From positions 54,436,001-54,500,000 of the forward strand of contig JBITNC010000001.1 of NCBI GenBank assembly GCA_050084985.1: a DNA stretch of 64,000 bases. The letters are read 5' to 3'. Positions 34,868-46,389 of this stretch are shown in pieces (the first letter of the stretch is position 1; each line of letters opens with the position of its first letter). The notes beneath the pieces are model-generated. The model had not been told where the DNA came from, searched no databases, and saw nothing but the letters and a program-made list of their open reading frames with translations. Origin of the DNA: Nageia nagi (lineage: Eukaryota; Pinophyta). The translations under genes and the position numbers were made by a program.

Positions 34868-36510
34868 TATTGTTCCACACCCTTTGTTACATCTGACTCA
34901 CCCACATGAACATTGTTTCCATTCCAGTATTTGATTGCATTTTGAATCGATTGGATATTATTCCATTCAAGGTTGGAAATATCAGGTGCATATTTTAACC
35001 AAAAATCCATGATATGAGGGGAAGCCTTGTGTTTCCATTCACACCTAATGAAAGATATTACTAGTTAGTTCATAAATAATAATTTTACAATTAAAAAATA
35101 TCATAAATAATGCAATACCTGTACCAAAAATCATCAACATCAAAGAGCTTGATTAAAATAGTTTCAAGGAATGTAGTACATCCATGGTGCATGTAAAGTG
35201 CTACATAGTGTGGATTTTGAATAATGTTTTATACTCTCCATTTAGAAGCTGCTTGAGGATTTGTAGGTTGGGTAGATGGCATGATATCATGCAAGTCTAG
35301 CTATTTGTATTTGCTACATTGAGGGTAAAGAACAAAGTAGGGTATCCAATCTGAATGATCATGTTTGAAAGTTAGCGCCACGACGATTTCAGAAAGGCTT
35401 TGTACCATGGATTGATGATCCAAAATGCAGTTAGATGCTCGAGAAGCTTATCATTTGGAATATCTTTTAATCTTTGTTGAAGGCCTAGAATTGTGTTTGT
35501 AAACCAAGTCTGATATTACGATTGGTGAAAACATATGTAGTTGCTTGACTTTTGATTATGTTGAAGATATTAAGTATAAAGTATCAAAACCTTAGTTTGG
35601 CCAAACCTATTATGATAGGAGGTAGAGAGCATATTCATGTAACCTGACTTCTTTCAAGGGTTGTTGGTTGAATGATGCTGCACCTGTTAGAAACAAAGTA
35701 GGAAATGCCATTACAAAGAACCCTTTGGTGTTGAATTCATTTATGGGTGATAGTGAAATTTGTGGCCATTCAATGGATGGAGTTGGACGTCCTTCCTTTA
35801 GGTGCAATATTGGATCACTAATTGTTCAACCTCTCTCCATCCAGGGGGAGATTTGCTACATATGAACTTATCGTGTGAATGTTATCCTTTGTGATGTCAT
35901 CATTTGAAACATTTTTTCCATGAGATCTGCATTAATGGGTTCAATATATAGAGATGTGTATAAAAGGTTTGATATGTCTATTGAGGCAACAGGTACAATG
36001 ATAATTGCAACTCCATCTAGCTGCACATCCTTATAGTATGGATCTTATGCAATTTTGTATTGCTCTCCAGCTTCATCTTCCCCCTCATGTGAACTACCTT
36101 GGAAAATGATTTTCCATGTATTGTCCAAACTTCTAGGGAATAAGGTGCTTGGGATTAAATGAAGTGACATCCTTGCTCTGTGTATCCACCACCTTTCCAA
36201 TAGATGAATTAATACAATGGTTTCTCCCATCTGCCACCCTAAGATTTTCAGTTCAATGCTAAGGAAATCATTGTATTCTTTAACCCTCTTTTTTGAGAGT
36301 TTTAATTTATCATTTTCTTTCAATTCTTTTTAAGTAAAAAATAGGTAAAATATATTACCGTATCCATCAGATATCAACTAGATCTATGGGATAGACAATT
36401 GTAGTAAGCATTCAAAGCATATATGTCTAGATTGTTGGTTGAGTTGATAATGTGTTGACTTTGTTGTATTCTTGTTCCATTGAGTTCAAAAAAAATATTA
36501 TTAAAATGCT
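34868..36510 (-). pseudogene. Helitron Rep (Helitron-like N-terminal) remnant with a 74-bp intron
   Basis: On the minus strand INEFNTKGFFVMAFPTLFLTGA (about 35680-35745) is the hallmark Helitron_like_N block (N-x-x-G-x-x-x-MAFPTLF-x-x-G). It is followed by LHEYALYLL and, further on, MPSTQP and TTFLETILIKLFDVDDFWYR. A GT-AG intron (35045-35118) keeps the frame into CEWKHKASPHIMDFW, the region that in active elements holds the W-Q-H-R-G-x-x-H-I-H-G metal-binding site of the HUH endonuclease. Here the second His is lost. Upstream pieces (36045-36323) fit the N-terminal region. The helicase part is missing. Rep nicks and joins DNA in rolling-circle transposition. Confidence 0.78.
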
Positions 36511-36743
36511 AGTGATAATTTTTTAAATATAACAATTTATTAAAAATGTTATTAATTACAATCAAGATGAAGCACGACTAATTAAAATATGTTAAATTTT
36601 TAAGAAATTTTAAAATAAAACTAAAGTTCATATAATCTTTATAATATATTATAATCCAAAACAAAGAATATTTTATGTTTATATTTTATTTTTATTTAAA
36701 TGATAAATGAATCAATTTTCATGTATTCATAGAAATTGCTTAC

Positions 36744-36894
36744 CCATCATAAGACTGTACACTACAAGATAATTGTTCTTGAAAGAATTGAAGGGCCCAG
36801 AAATGGAAATTCGTTCCTCGCTGCCCTTGCTTAGCTCAATAGTGGCCACTATGGCCGCCATTATTCCCAAAATGGCACAGTAAAAGATATCCAT
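36744..36894 (-). CDS. First exon of an MFSD5-like (DUF791) membrane transporter gene
   Basis: The minus strand from ATG at 36894 encodes 50 uninterrupted residues: a hydrophobic N-terminal helix (IFYCAILGIMAAIVATIEL), a short polar loop (SKGSEERISIS) and FNSFKNNYLVVYSLMM. It ends with one extra base at a canonical donor (G|GTAAGC, intron starting 36743). The N-F-S/K-N-N-Y-L-V-Y-S-L-M-M segment and phase-1 splice are what I know from the first exon of plant MFSD5-like major-facilitator proteins (molybdate-anion transporter type). No second exon was found; the Helitron remnant follows downstream. It is either a captured gene fragment or exon 1 of a disrupted gene. Confidence 0.65.
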
Positions 36895-37640
36895 TGTGGA
36901 TCTGCACCTTATGGTCCCTTGAAACCCTCGATTGCCGGTTTTCTATACAGCCAGATCTTCTCTGCATAATAATTGTATCAATCGAACAGGAAAACAAGCA
37001 ACGAAACAAAATCTGCATGAGAAGTTTAAGATAGAGGCCAAAATCGCTTGGGTTTATTTCATCGGATATCATTTTGAGAGACATAGACTTTAACAATCAA
37101 ATTTTGATAATGAATTTGAAGATTACTGTGATTTCTCTCAGAAATTTGTTCAAAATTGTGAAATCAATGGACCAGATTTGTTCAATAGTCTGCTTGCCCT
37201 TATCACGTTTTTCAACAGCTGATTCCAAAAAACTTCCAAACCTGAACAGAAGATGCCTACCGCTTAATAAAATGAAATGTATCGAAACTCCATCGTACCT
37301 CGATTCCCCATTCTTCAATAAATGTCTTCGTTCAATTATTGGGCATTGATTATCCATTCCTACAGCAATGCTTCTTGGATATGGACTCCATGGGTATAAA
37401 CGCAGTCACAAAACTTGGTGGAATATTGTTTCCATTGCATGCATGTTTACAGTTGTAATGTATCCACAATATTTAATGCTTCTATGGAATTATTGTGGAG
37501 TAGGCTTGCAGCCGACATGGTTGAATGATGAGAAGGGCATGTTCTGCTACTCCAGATGGTGGCGGAAGAATACCAAGTCGCTCGTAGAGATTCTTACATT
37601 GTGGTTTAGACTTCTCATTAAAAAATTGAAATAGATCTTG
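36895..37640. other. Likely 5' flank of the MFSD5-like exon, with an unassigned plus-strand frame
   Basis: This stretch has higher GC than the surroundings. 36895-37090 would be 5' UTR and promoter of the exon on the minus strand. 37368-37634 holds an 88-codon plus-strand frame (MLLGYGLHGYKRSHKTWW... with Trp- and Tyr-rich sequence and a stop at 37632-37634) preceded by a pyrimidine-rich stretch and AG (about 37361). I do not recognise it. It could be a last exon of another gene fragment or chance. Confidence 0.4.
37095..37280. repeat. Diverged direct repeat, copy 1 (partner at 38155-38340)
   Basis: Shares with 38155-38340 the order 'gataa...ttactgtg', 'agaaatttg-caaaatt', 'gaaatcaatggacc-agattt', 'cacgtttttc', 'aaaacttccaaac-ctgaa-agaa' and 'gcctacc'. 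The spacing between copies is about 1.06 kb. Confidence 0.7.
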
Positions 37641-38469
37641 GTAAATTTCTATTTATGTTATTTATCTTAAGAGCTTTCCTTAAATCTTTATATCATTGAT
37701 TAAGAGAGAAGGTATGAACCTAGATGGATGCATAAATGATCAGGCAATTTCTAATTCATTGAGTTCTCCAGAAAACATTCAACAAATCCCCACACTATAA
37801 TTGACAAATGGGATTAAAAGATGAAGTAATCAAGAGCAAAGGCTGTGCAAGAGCAGTTTTTGAGACAGCAACCTTGCAGAGTTTCCTCTCGTTCATATGA
37901 AAAGCACATCCATCGGGTAAGGATTTTCGGCTAAGTTGAGGAAACCATAGGTGGTGCCATTTGTGGGAGATCATTTGTAAAGGAAAACGCCGAACACAAC
38001 CTCTTGACCACCACTCTTCAGAATCCAGCTGGATGGTGTTTATATTGTTTTATTGGCATTCTCCCATAAGCTGCTACCAAATTGTATATACCTATTGATT
38101 CTTGAAGGTTTTGAGACTAGACATCGTTTTCATATGCAAGTTAGTATACAAACTGACAAGACATTTGATAAATTACTGTGTTTTAGGGGAAATTTGCAAA
38201 ATTGATGAAATCAAATGGACCCAAGATTTATTACAATGATTTTTGATGCTGTCACATGTTTTTCTGAAGCTAATTTTCAAAAAGCTTCCAAACTTGAATA
38301 GAAATGCCTGCGTATCAAATAATATTAAAATTTATAATAAAATTATTAAGTTTATTTCGATTTAAGATTTTTCATGAATGAGATCATGGTTACAAATATC
38401 ATTGTCAATTTGTCTATATGTCCGTGTTAAATGAGTAAATAACCAAAAAAATGGATCTTATTTTCTATA
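37641..38469. other. Spacer containing direct-repeat copy 2 (38155-38340)
   Basis: Apart from the repeat copy, a plus-strand piece around 37830-38060 looks coding-like for short runs but has many stops. I assign nothing to it. Confidence 0.4.
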
Positions 38470-38630
38470 TGATATGTTTTTTACCATTTTTTTAAAGTCA
38501 AAAGTTTGTAGGATCTATCAAAATATGTTCAAATAATAATTAAAAAAATATCAATTAAGTATTTGAATGATTATTTCTCATATAATTAAGTTTATAATGA
38601 AGTTATAAAATTTATTTTGATTATGAACAT
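38470..38630. repeat. Dispersed repeat R2, copy 2, piece 1
   Basis: Matches about 27080-27320 (shared 'gtttgtaggatct', 'aatgattatttct', 'ataattaag' words). The match breaks near 38630 and resumes at 40110. Confidence 0.6.
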
Positions 38631-40109
38631 TTTAATCTCCAATCCTTGGAATTATTATCATTCCCGAGCTCTATATTAGCCTCATTTCTTAGACGTGCAG
38701 AGACTTAACATGCATGACTTTTAGGCATTACCATTTCCATGCTCTCTCTCTACTCTCCATTCTGGCGTGAGTTAGTTCTCGGGCTCTATTTCCCTTCCAT
38801 GCATTACCTATCAGGATTTGAGACTTAGTGTTCGTAAGTCTAACCTCCTAAATCCAAGATTATTGACCTATTTAGGCTCTATTAATTCTCCCTCTGGTCT
38901 TCTCTAACTTCCTTCTCTATATCTGAGATATATTGCTCTGTCTCCTTCTTCGAGAATTACCAACCCCTGGGCTCTGAGAGAATTGAATATAAACTAAACA
39001 ACTCTAAACTCTCAAGATCACATGAAGCTACAATACACATCTAACAAACTCACAACACAATCTCATAAAGATAACAAAGATATAAGTAGTTCCTCCAACT
39101 AGGAGTACATCCACTAACTAGATCTCTCTTCTTAACAAATATGAACTCTTACAATCCTCCTACTTTTCTCTTAAATACTATCTATATATAACTTTACTTC
39201 CACAAATTGGTGTGTTTGATTACAAATGAGAGCCTTCTATTTATAAGGTCAAAATCCCTCTTTGGATCACCTTTTTATCCAATGTACAAAAGCATGACAT
39301 GCACATCCTTTTACCTAAGGGGCATCTCATGACATGGGTGTAGGATAAGTTACATTATTATATTCACTTAAATACTTAAGGTATCAAATGATACCCTTAA
39401 GTATTAGTGAACTTACATAGAAGATTATTACATAACCTTTACAATAATGCATTATACATTCCAACAGGCTCTACTTTGCTCCACTTCTTTATTTGGGCTA
39501 TGTTCCATTTCTCGCCCTGGAATTTGTAACACCTGCCATTTTGGATATTGAAGTTATCATTTTATACCCAAACCTCAGGTCTTATTATGCTACAACATCC
39601 CTCTTGCATCAGAACCCGGAATTAACGCTCTAAAAAATGTCCTTCTAAGGAATTTCTACATGAAATTAAATACTCAACCGTCGACATTAAGTTTTTGAAC
39701 ATCAGCATTAATTTTTTGTACAAAAATGGTTCATCAACCTGCTGCAACCATTTAATGTGTTTCAGATATCGTGCATACAAAAAGGTTATTGGCTTCCTCT
39801 ACTCTCGAAGAAAGGACAAAAGAATGCATGCATAGATCAAGCTGCATTTAATTTTATTTTTGACCAATAGCAGGAATATAATATTGTATCTTAGTATATA
39901 ATATAGAATGCCTATGCGAAATTGATTATGGAGTAGCATAAAAAATAAGAGTTGTGTATGTTTTGCTATTAGCTCCAAGAGAGTCGTGTAATATTTTTAC
40001 TTCTCTGCAATACATATATTTTGGTCTCCATTTTATCTTTTGTTTATTCCGTCTATGGTTAGCCTTATTGTATTTTGGCTATGCACATTATTTTTTTTTC
40101 CTTTCCTTT
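38631..40109. mobile_element. Unclassified insertion in R2 carrying a family A solo LTR
   Basis: Sequence absent from R2 copy 1. Excluding the solo LTR it is about 990 bp, CT-rich on the plus strand ('ctctctctactctcc', 'gggctcta' words). It has no coding similarity or clear terminal repeats. It might be a solo LTR of an unknown family; I could not define its ends exactly. Confidence 0.45.
38975..39466 (-). mobile_element. Solo LTR of copia family A
   Basis: On the minus strand it runs from TGTTGGAATG at 39466 to a diverged end ...CTCTCA at 38975. It is flanked by perfect 5-bp GGCTC copies at 38970-38974 and 39467-39471. TATA complement (about 39236) and palindrome (39371-39405) are kept. No internal sequence is present, the usual outcome of recombination between the two LTRs of one element. 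Confidence 0.92.
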
Positions 40110-40680
40110 CAAAATCTTTAGATTATTTTGGTTTAAGAATTTGTGGATTAAGTTGTAATCACAAATACTTTTGTAGTTTCTTATGTCTTTATAGATTAAA
40201 AAAAAAAAGAGAAAAAATGAGTGTCATCTTCTATGACATTTAGGTTACTACAATTTATATATTATTTTATCCTATGATGTTTTGTGTATTGTCTATTTTA
40301 CTACTATGTAGAAAATATGAATTAATTTTCAATTTTGCAATCATTATTTTCTTTTTGAGACTTACAATCTTATATGCATAGAATGGATGTTCATGTTTGG
40401 GTTAATGATGTTTTTATAATAGACGATTTTTTTATATTTTATTTTTATTTTTTTATAATTCTAATTTTTTCAAATACTTTATTTGCAAGTAGTAATTTTA
40501 AGTTGTCATCATCTAAAAGGGTTATATCCTTGTGTATATCTTAAAAATGAAGTCATTTGTTAGTCTTTTAACTAAACTCTTTTAAAATGAAGGTAGGTTA
40601 GGCAAGTTTGTTGGGTAATAATAGAAGGCCTATGATGATTTAACTTTGTTAGTTTATAATTGTATGATATATATCAAATG
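40110..40680. repeat. Dispersed repeat R2, copy 2, piece 2
   Basis: Matches 27310-27870 in order, including 'ttattttatcctatg', 'ggatgttca(t/a)gttt', 'aaaggggttat'-like and 'ggcaagtttgttgggt'. The last common words are 'tataattgtat(g/a)atatatatca'. Confidence 0.75.
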
Positions 40681-43050
40681 ATAAAACATAGATCTTCTAC
40701 GAATGAAGTGACAAAATTATAGTAGTTATAATAAACATTGTAGTCTTGTTTTGTTGGGTTGTACTATTGGAATATAATAGTTTTTTTTTTGCTTCTTTAT
40801 CTTGAATATTGCTTTGAAATAGTTATTCATCATTTTACAATGAATGCAACCCTAATTGTGGTAAGGAATGTTAAGATATTTTACTTTAATTATGAGCAAA
40901 GAAGCTTAATAGTTTGTGATGCTTAACTAGTGAGATATGCATATGATTGTAACTTAAAATAAATAACTTGAAAACTTATGAGAGGAATGATGAATACCTT
41001 TTTCACTTACTGGGTGATGGTTAAGTAGCTATTAAGACTTGATTTTATATGCAAGGATAACCAAGAATGTATATGTGAAGTTCTGAAGTGTCTATGTCTG
41101 TGCTGGCGCTCAAGAGCAATGTGACCTAACTTAGTGTTGAGAGTCCTGTACTCTTTGAGCAAACTAATTTTTGAATCTAGTGACTAATGAACCAAGCCTC
41201 AATGTATATCATGAAGGAATAACAAGTAGCTTTTGAGTATAATAGATTCCAATCTCGATAGGTGGTGCTTAAAGATATCATCAAGGTTTTTGAGAGATAT
41301 GTATAGTCATATCGAGATGAAATCTCATAATCATCCCATTATACCTGCTTAAAATTTTGGATGTTACCTCCTGATGACCTTGAACATATTTAAATCTTGA
41401 CATGGTCACAGCATACAAAGTGGACCCCATCAAATGATGGGCAAAAGGTAAAATCAATATCGAAAGATTTTGAAGCTAAATTGCTAAAACTTAAAAAGGA
41501 CACTTAGCATAATGATGATGACTTGGCCGATAACATAGATGCTAACTAGATGAAAGATAAAAGGTAAGTAGTCCGTACCAAGTAAACAATTTGAAAACTA
41601 GCTTGAATTTTGAAGACTATATGCCAAATGACGCATCAATTCACACGTCAATGGATAAAGAGAATGCGACAGAGATTGGTTTTTTTGAAATTGTCCTACC
41701 GAGTTGGAGATGAAGTGGAAGTAAACATATAAAGCCGAGGTAAGGATTTGTAAACTTAAGAAAATAATAAAGTGTTAACATCATTATTTTTAGCCAACTT
41801 GCTGATGATGTGGAAATTGACTAGGATGTTGGTGTGGATAAATGGTCCCACGGTAGTGACTTAAAATTTGCTAATAATCAATGGTTCTCATGGATTGCGA
41901 ATGATCATAATGCATGGAATAAAGAACATAAAATCCGAAAGTGACAAACAAGTGAATTAATCAATGACTCTCATTGAACCCAAAGTATAACAGTGGAAAT
42001 AAAAGGAAGTAATATGAAAGCTCATGATTAATAAACGATGGGTAGTCGATTCCAAGGATTGAATGGCCATAGATAATGTAGGGCAAATAAGTTTTTTAAA
42101 GGTGAAAGGTATTTGGATAAGACGAAAATTTTTAATTTATACAATTTTTATTTAAAAGCCTATCTGAAGCTGACATGGAAGAAGACTTGGTGAACTGATA
42201 TGTGTGGATTATGATGAACCAATAAGAATAATATCCATCTAAATTCAAATGATTGCTACATTTTAAAGTATGAAAATGAAGCTCAGTATTGTGAGATTAA
42301 GGGTGAGATTTCATGAGGAAGGCTAAAAGATTTATTTTCATGGAGGAAGAGGTTTCATTAAGCAAAATAATTTATGTTACAAGATTAACTAGAATTTTCT
42401 TTAAAAAAATAATAATCTGTATATTTGAGTAGGTGAAAAAAGGATAAATTTATAAATTATTCCACCCAATTAAAAAAATAGAAATTTTTATCACTTCTCA
42501 ATCATTTTTAACTAAAATAAAATAGAAAGAAAACACAAAAAAAAAAAAAAATATTCATTAAATTTTAAAACTTAAAAATCACAAAAAAATACACGCTTAA
42601 TTCATGATACTGTTAACTTAAAAATATTCCTAAAAATTTTCATCACCACCTTTTCTATTTATTAAGAAGCCCCTCCGTGGACCCTTACCCTAACTGTGAA
42701 TACGAGAGAAAATTTGAAAGACCAAGCATCTAAGTGGTAAACAAAATGAAGTCAACAAAGGAAAATCAAATGACTTGGTCTGAAAAAAAAAATTGATTTC
42801 AAAACTCTATTCCAAAATAGGAATGGAAGATGAAATGTCACGCATTCAGAGAAAGGAACCATAGAGCAAACAAGAAGCATGGAAGATTATCTAAAAGTAA
42901 TTTTCTACTGGATGAGGGATTACAAAGTACATGTTTAGTACTTAATGTTATACATTTTTGGTGTTTCAAATCTTAGAGTACAAAACTGGACACTAAACAT
43001 CTGAATTTTATATCTTACTGTACATTTTTGTTTTATATTGTCATCTTTTG
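40681..43050. other. Long AT-rich stretch without recognised genes
   Basis: I find no domain, LTR end or tandem array. 42540-42560 is an A run. The region 41000-42350 is somewhat richer in G and A, but all frames are closed. Its right end meets R1 copy 2, piece 3. Confidence 0.45.
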
Positions 43051-43724
43051 AGATAGATTGTTGTACATTTTTCTAGGTTAAATATAAATTCTTTTATGTG
43101 CTTTGATTCAAGCCAAATGTATTTTAGAAAACAATGGAACCGTATATTCTACCTGTGTTTCATCAATTGTTCACCTGAAAGAAATTAGTTATAGACACCA
43201 AGCCAAAGGAAAAAACTTGCTTTTGGCCAAGCTTTAGTGTTCCAAACTCGGTTCCATACTGATGAAGGATAGGTCGGATTATGGAGTTAGAGAGGGAATG
43301 ATGAATGGTTTTAACTTGATATTTTCCCTTAGGCTTGGGAGCTCAGACAATTTTGTCAACATTATCGGATTCTTGAAGTTTATATCGGGCTAGTAGTGTT
43401 GCTAGCTCCTTGATTCTTGGGCACAATCAGGTGGGTGGGAAGAAGGAATCTTCCATTTCTTGACTTGCTGTCCTTTTTCTAACTGCCAAGACCAGTACTT
43501 GTCAACTGTTGCACCCCATGCAGTGCTAAGCCTTTGTTGAAGGATGGGGAAAGAATTCATTGATACCAGGGGCTGTGAAAATGACCATAGATCATGCCAA
43601 AAATCAACTTTGGAACCGTTACTAATCTCTCATTTAAAGAATTTCATGATATCTCTCTTGGGTTTTCTTAGGCTGTTCCACATTGAGATCTCCAAGGGGT
43701 GTTTCCAACAGTAAAAATTCTTTC
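43051..43724. repeat. Dispersed repeat R1, copy 2, piece 3
   Basis: Matches copy 1 from about 484 to 1502, without the 335-bp block 558-893. Shared words include 'gatagattgttgtacatttttctag', 'tatattctacct' and 'tgatatctctcttgggttt'. Sequence continues to 43862 with a minus-strand open stretch (43668-43862) of unknown nature. Confidence 0.8.
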
Positions 43725-43899
43725 AAGTTCATCCGTGTCCAAGTACTTGGAACAGTCAGTTTTTCTCCAAGTAGCAGAAGGACCAAGTAGTGAGATATTC
43801 ATTAGACGGAGACTATTGATACCAAGCACTCTTGCTGATTTCCTTTGAAAATGATGTTCCAAGCAACTAAGTGTATCTTACAAACCTCATAACAACTGC

Positions 43900-44719
43900 T
43901 GTTAGTTGTGGATCTTGAAATATTCAGTTAATTCTATTTTGGGAGTGTCAGTTGAGCTTTTCTAAGTTTGAGAGTGTTAGTTGAGCTTTTCTAAATTTGC
44001 GAACACGGAGACGTATGTAAGAAGAGTCTATTCTTAGCATTAGATCTTGTTCATTGTTATTATTAACCTTGTAGATCTAATGGTTGACTTGCAAGGGATT
44101 GTGAATTCCTATTTATGTAAGCCTTCATGAAAGGAATTATTATGAGATTGATTATCTTAAGAGATCTTGGGTAGTACATATATTAGAGGATGACTTCTAG
44201 GTTTGGGAATTCATAGATTGATAGGACTACACTAAAGAGGATTCGAACCTGGCAATATTATTGGGGTACGTTCAACATGGTCAGTGCTAGATCAAAGTAA
44301 TGAGAGTACACTCTAGATCCTTGGAGATCAAGTATGTGTATGTTGTGGGTTGACAATGGGAGCACATGGAGCTTGGTGTAGAGCTTGTTAGATGTAAAGA
44401 TGTTATGCATGTTGATCATGATATAGTAAGTGTATGTGAGTAAGAGAAACTCATGGAGAGATGCTTGGTGGATTTTAGACAGGAAGTTGCAATTGGTTGT
44501 GTTGTAGTAATGTTTTCTCATGGATTGTAATGGTGCTAATACAAAGGATCGGTGTTTCTCTAAGGATGTAGCCCACATTGGATGAACCTCGTTATATGTT
44601 GTGTTATCTTTGATCTTGCATGATTTTGTTGATCTTTTGTATAGTTTAATAGTTTTTTGTTATTAGTGATTAAGTTGTTTATTACAAGAGTATTTTATTT
44701 TCTATGGTGATTCCTAATA
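43900..44719 (+). repeat. F 5' LTR
   Basis: An 820-bp unit starts TGTTAGTTGTGG and ends CCTAATA. Its first half recurs from 45471. The primer-binding site follows at once. The 3' LTR copy starts TATTAG, so the original ends were probably TATTAG...CTAATA. Confidence 0.8.
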
Positions 44720-44720
44720 A

Positions 44721-44732
44721 TTGGTATCAGAG
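44721..44732 (+). promoter_or_regulatory. F primer-binding site
   Basis: TTGGTATCAGAG one base after the LTR, the initiator-Met tRNA complement used by copia elements. Confidence 0.88.
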
Positions 44733-45470
44733 TGTGTTGGGATTCAATATGCTTATCAAAAGGGTTTCTAGATTGAGTGGAAGCATGACTTAATTTGGAG
44801 CTATGATAGAAGATGGATGTTGGTCTTTAGCAAAAGTGAAGGCCAAGAAGATTATGTTCAAGTGTTTGGACATGTTTGAATGGATGATATTCATCCAGTA
44901 AGATTGTTGGTACATGCAACTTGGTTTAAGCCTACATTCAAATTTTTTAAAAGGTTTTGGATATGTGGTAGGAGATAGTTGGCCACTCCTTTTTGCTTTA
45001 TAGTTTTAGATGTAGCTTGGATTGGAAGGGATATTTCCAATTATTGTTCTTAACTATCAAAGATTGGCCAAGCAATGGGAGAAATGAAGAAATCAAATAT
45101 CTAGGGATTAGATAATGACACAGATCATGATGCATGAGTTCAAGATGTATCACATGATTGGTTGTGGCAAGTTGTATTATGTGTGAGCATGCTATCGGGT
45201 AGGTATAGTATGTGGGATCTTATCAAGATGGTGATGATTGGATCATCATCATGCATGGGTGACCATGAATATGTTGATTACAGATTTGTGATAGTTAAGA
45301 TTATGTGTTGCTTGTTGATAATAGGAAAAGTGTGTGGATAACATAGTGATGGTTCAGACCATGAATACAACAATCTGTAGGAGTTGACATTCTTTTTTTG
45401 GCTTGGAAGATATTCTTTGATGGATGTGACAATGGTAAAGTTTCTATGTCTTAGTCTCCAAGTGGGAGAT

Positions 45471-45888
45471 TATTAGTTGTGGAGTTTGAAATATTCAGTT
45501 AAGTCTATTTTGGGAGTTTGGAAGTGCCACTTGAGCTTTTCTAAGTTTGGAAACATGGGGATGTATGTAAGAAGAGTCTATTCTTAGTATTAAAACTTAT
45601 CTATTGCTATCATTAGCCTTGTAAATCTATTGATTGCATGAGATTATGAATTCCTATTTATGTAAGCCTCCATGAGAGGAATTATTATGTGATTGATTAT
45701 CTTAAGAGGTCTTAGGTAGTGCATATATTAGAGGATGAATTCTAGGTTTGGGAATCCATAGATTGATAGGAGTACAATGTTGAGGACTAGAACCTGGTAG
45801 TATTATTGGGGCAAGCTTAGCATGGTCAATGCTATATCAATGTAATGAGAGTACACTATAGATCCTTGGAGATCAAGTATGTGTATGT
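45471..45888 (+). repeat. F 3' LTR, left part
   Basis: Aligns with 43900-44345 (with a deletion of about 30 bp relative to it). The remainder must lie beyond A2 and C, outside the window. Confidence 0.82.
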
Positions 45889-46380
45889 TGAAGGAACTAA
45901 CACTAACAAGATAATTCCTAATCAACCAAGATCACATGAAAGCTCATAATTACATCTAACAAACTCACAAATCAATTTCACAACATAAGATGTAAGTGGT
46001 TCCTCCAACTAGGATACATACACTAACTAGATCTTTACTTCAATCACAAATACAACTCTCTTACAAACCTCCTAATCTCAATCCTACATTTCTATCCTAT
46101 AGCATAACTATACTCCATAATTGGTGTATGATCACAAAGAGGGATCCTTCTATTTATAGGACAAAATCCCTCTTTGGATCACCTTTTTATCCAATGTACA
46201 AAAGCATGACATGCACATCCTTTTACCCAAGGGGCGTTCTCATGACATGGAGTGTAAAACAAGTTACATTATCATATTCACTTAAATACTTAAGGTATCA
46301 AATGATACCCTTAAGTATTAGTGAACTTACATAGAAGATTTAATACAAACCTTTACAATAATGCATTATACATTCTAACA
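45889..46380 (-). repeat. A2 3' LTR
   Basis: On the minus strand it runs from TGTTAGAATG at 46380 to GTTCCTTCA at 45889. TATA complement near 46150 and palindrome near 46282 are kept. Confidence 0.92.
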
Positions 46381-46389
46381 CTTCCCCTT

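Larger units (their letters stand above)
43900..45888 (+). mobile_element. F: short non-coding LTR element, 3' LTR interrupted by A2
   Basis: Order: 820-bp LTR, primer-binding site, about 750 bp of internal sequence without any recognisable gag or pol, polypurine-like stretch (agtgggagat, 45461-45470), then the first 418 bp of the 3' LTR. A2 enters at 45888/45889 within 'gtgtatgt|tgtgg' (compare 44331-44350). Intact length would have been about 2.4 kb. This fits a non-autonomous (TRIM/LARD-like) copia relative that depends on enzymes of another element. Confidence 0.78.

Noticed and set aside
44258-44578. 106-codon minus-strand frame
   Set aside because: It lies within the F LTR and is interrupted in the second LTR copy.
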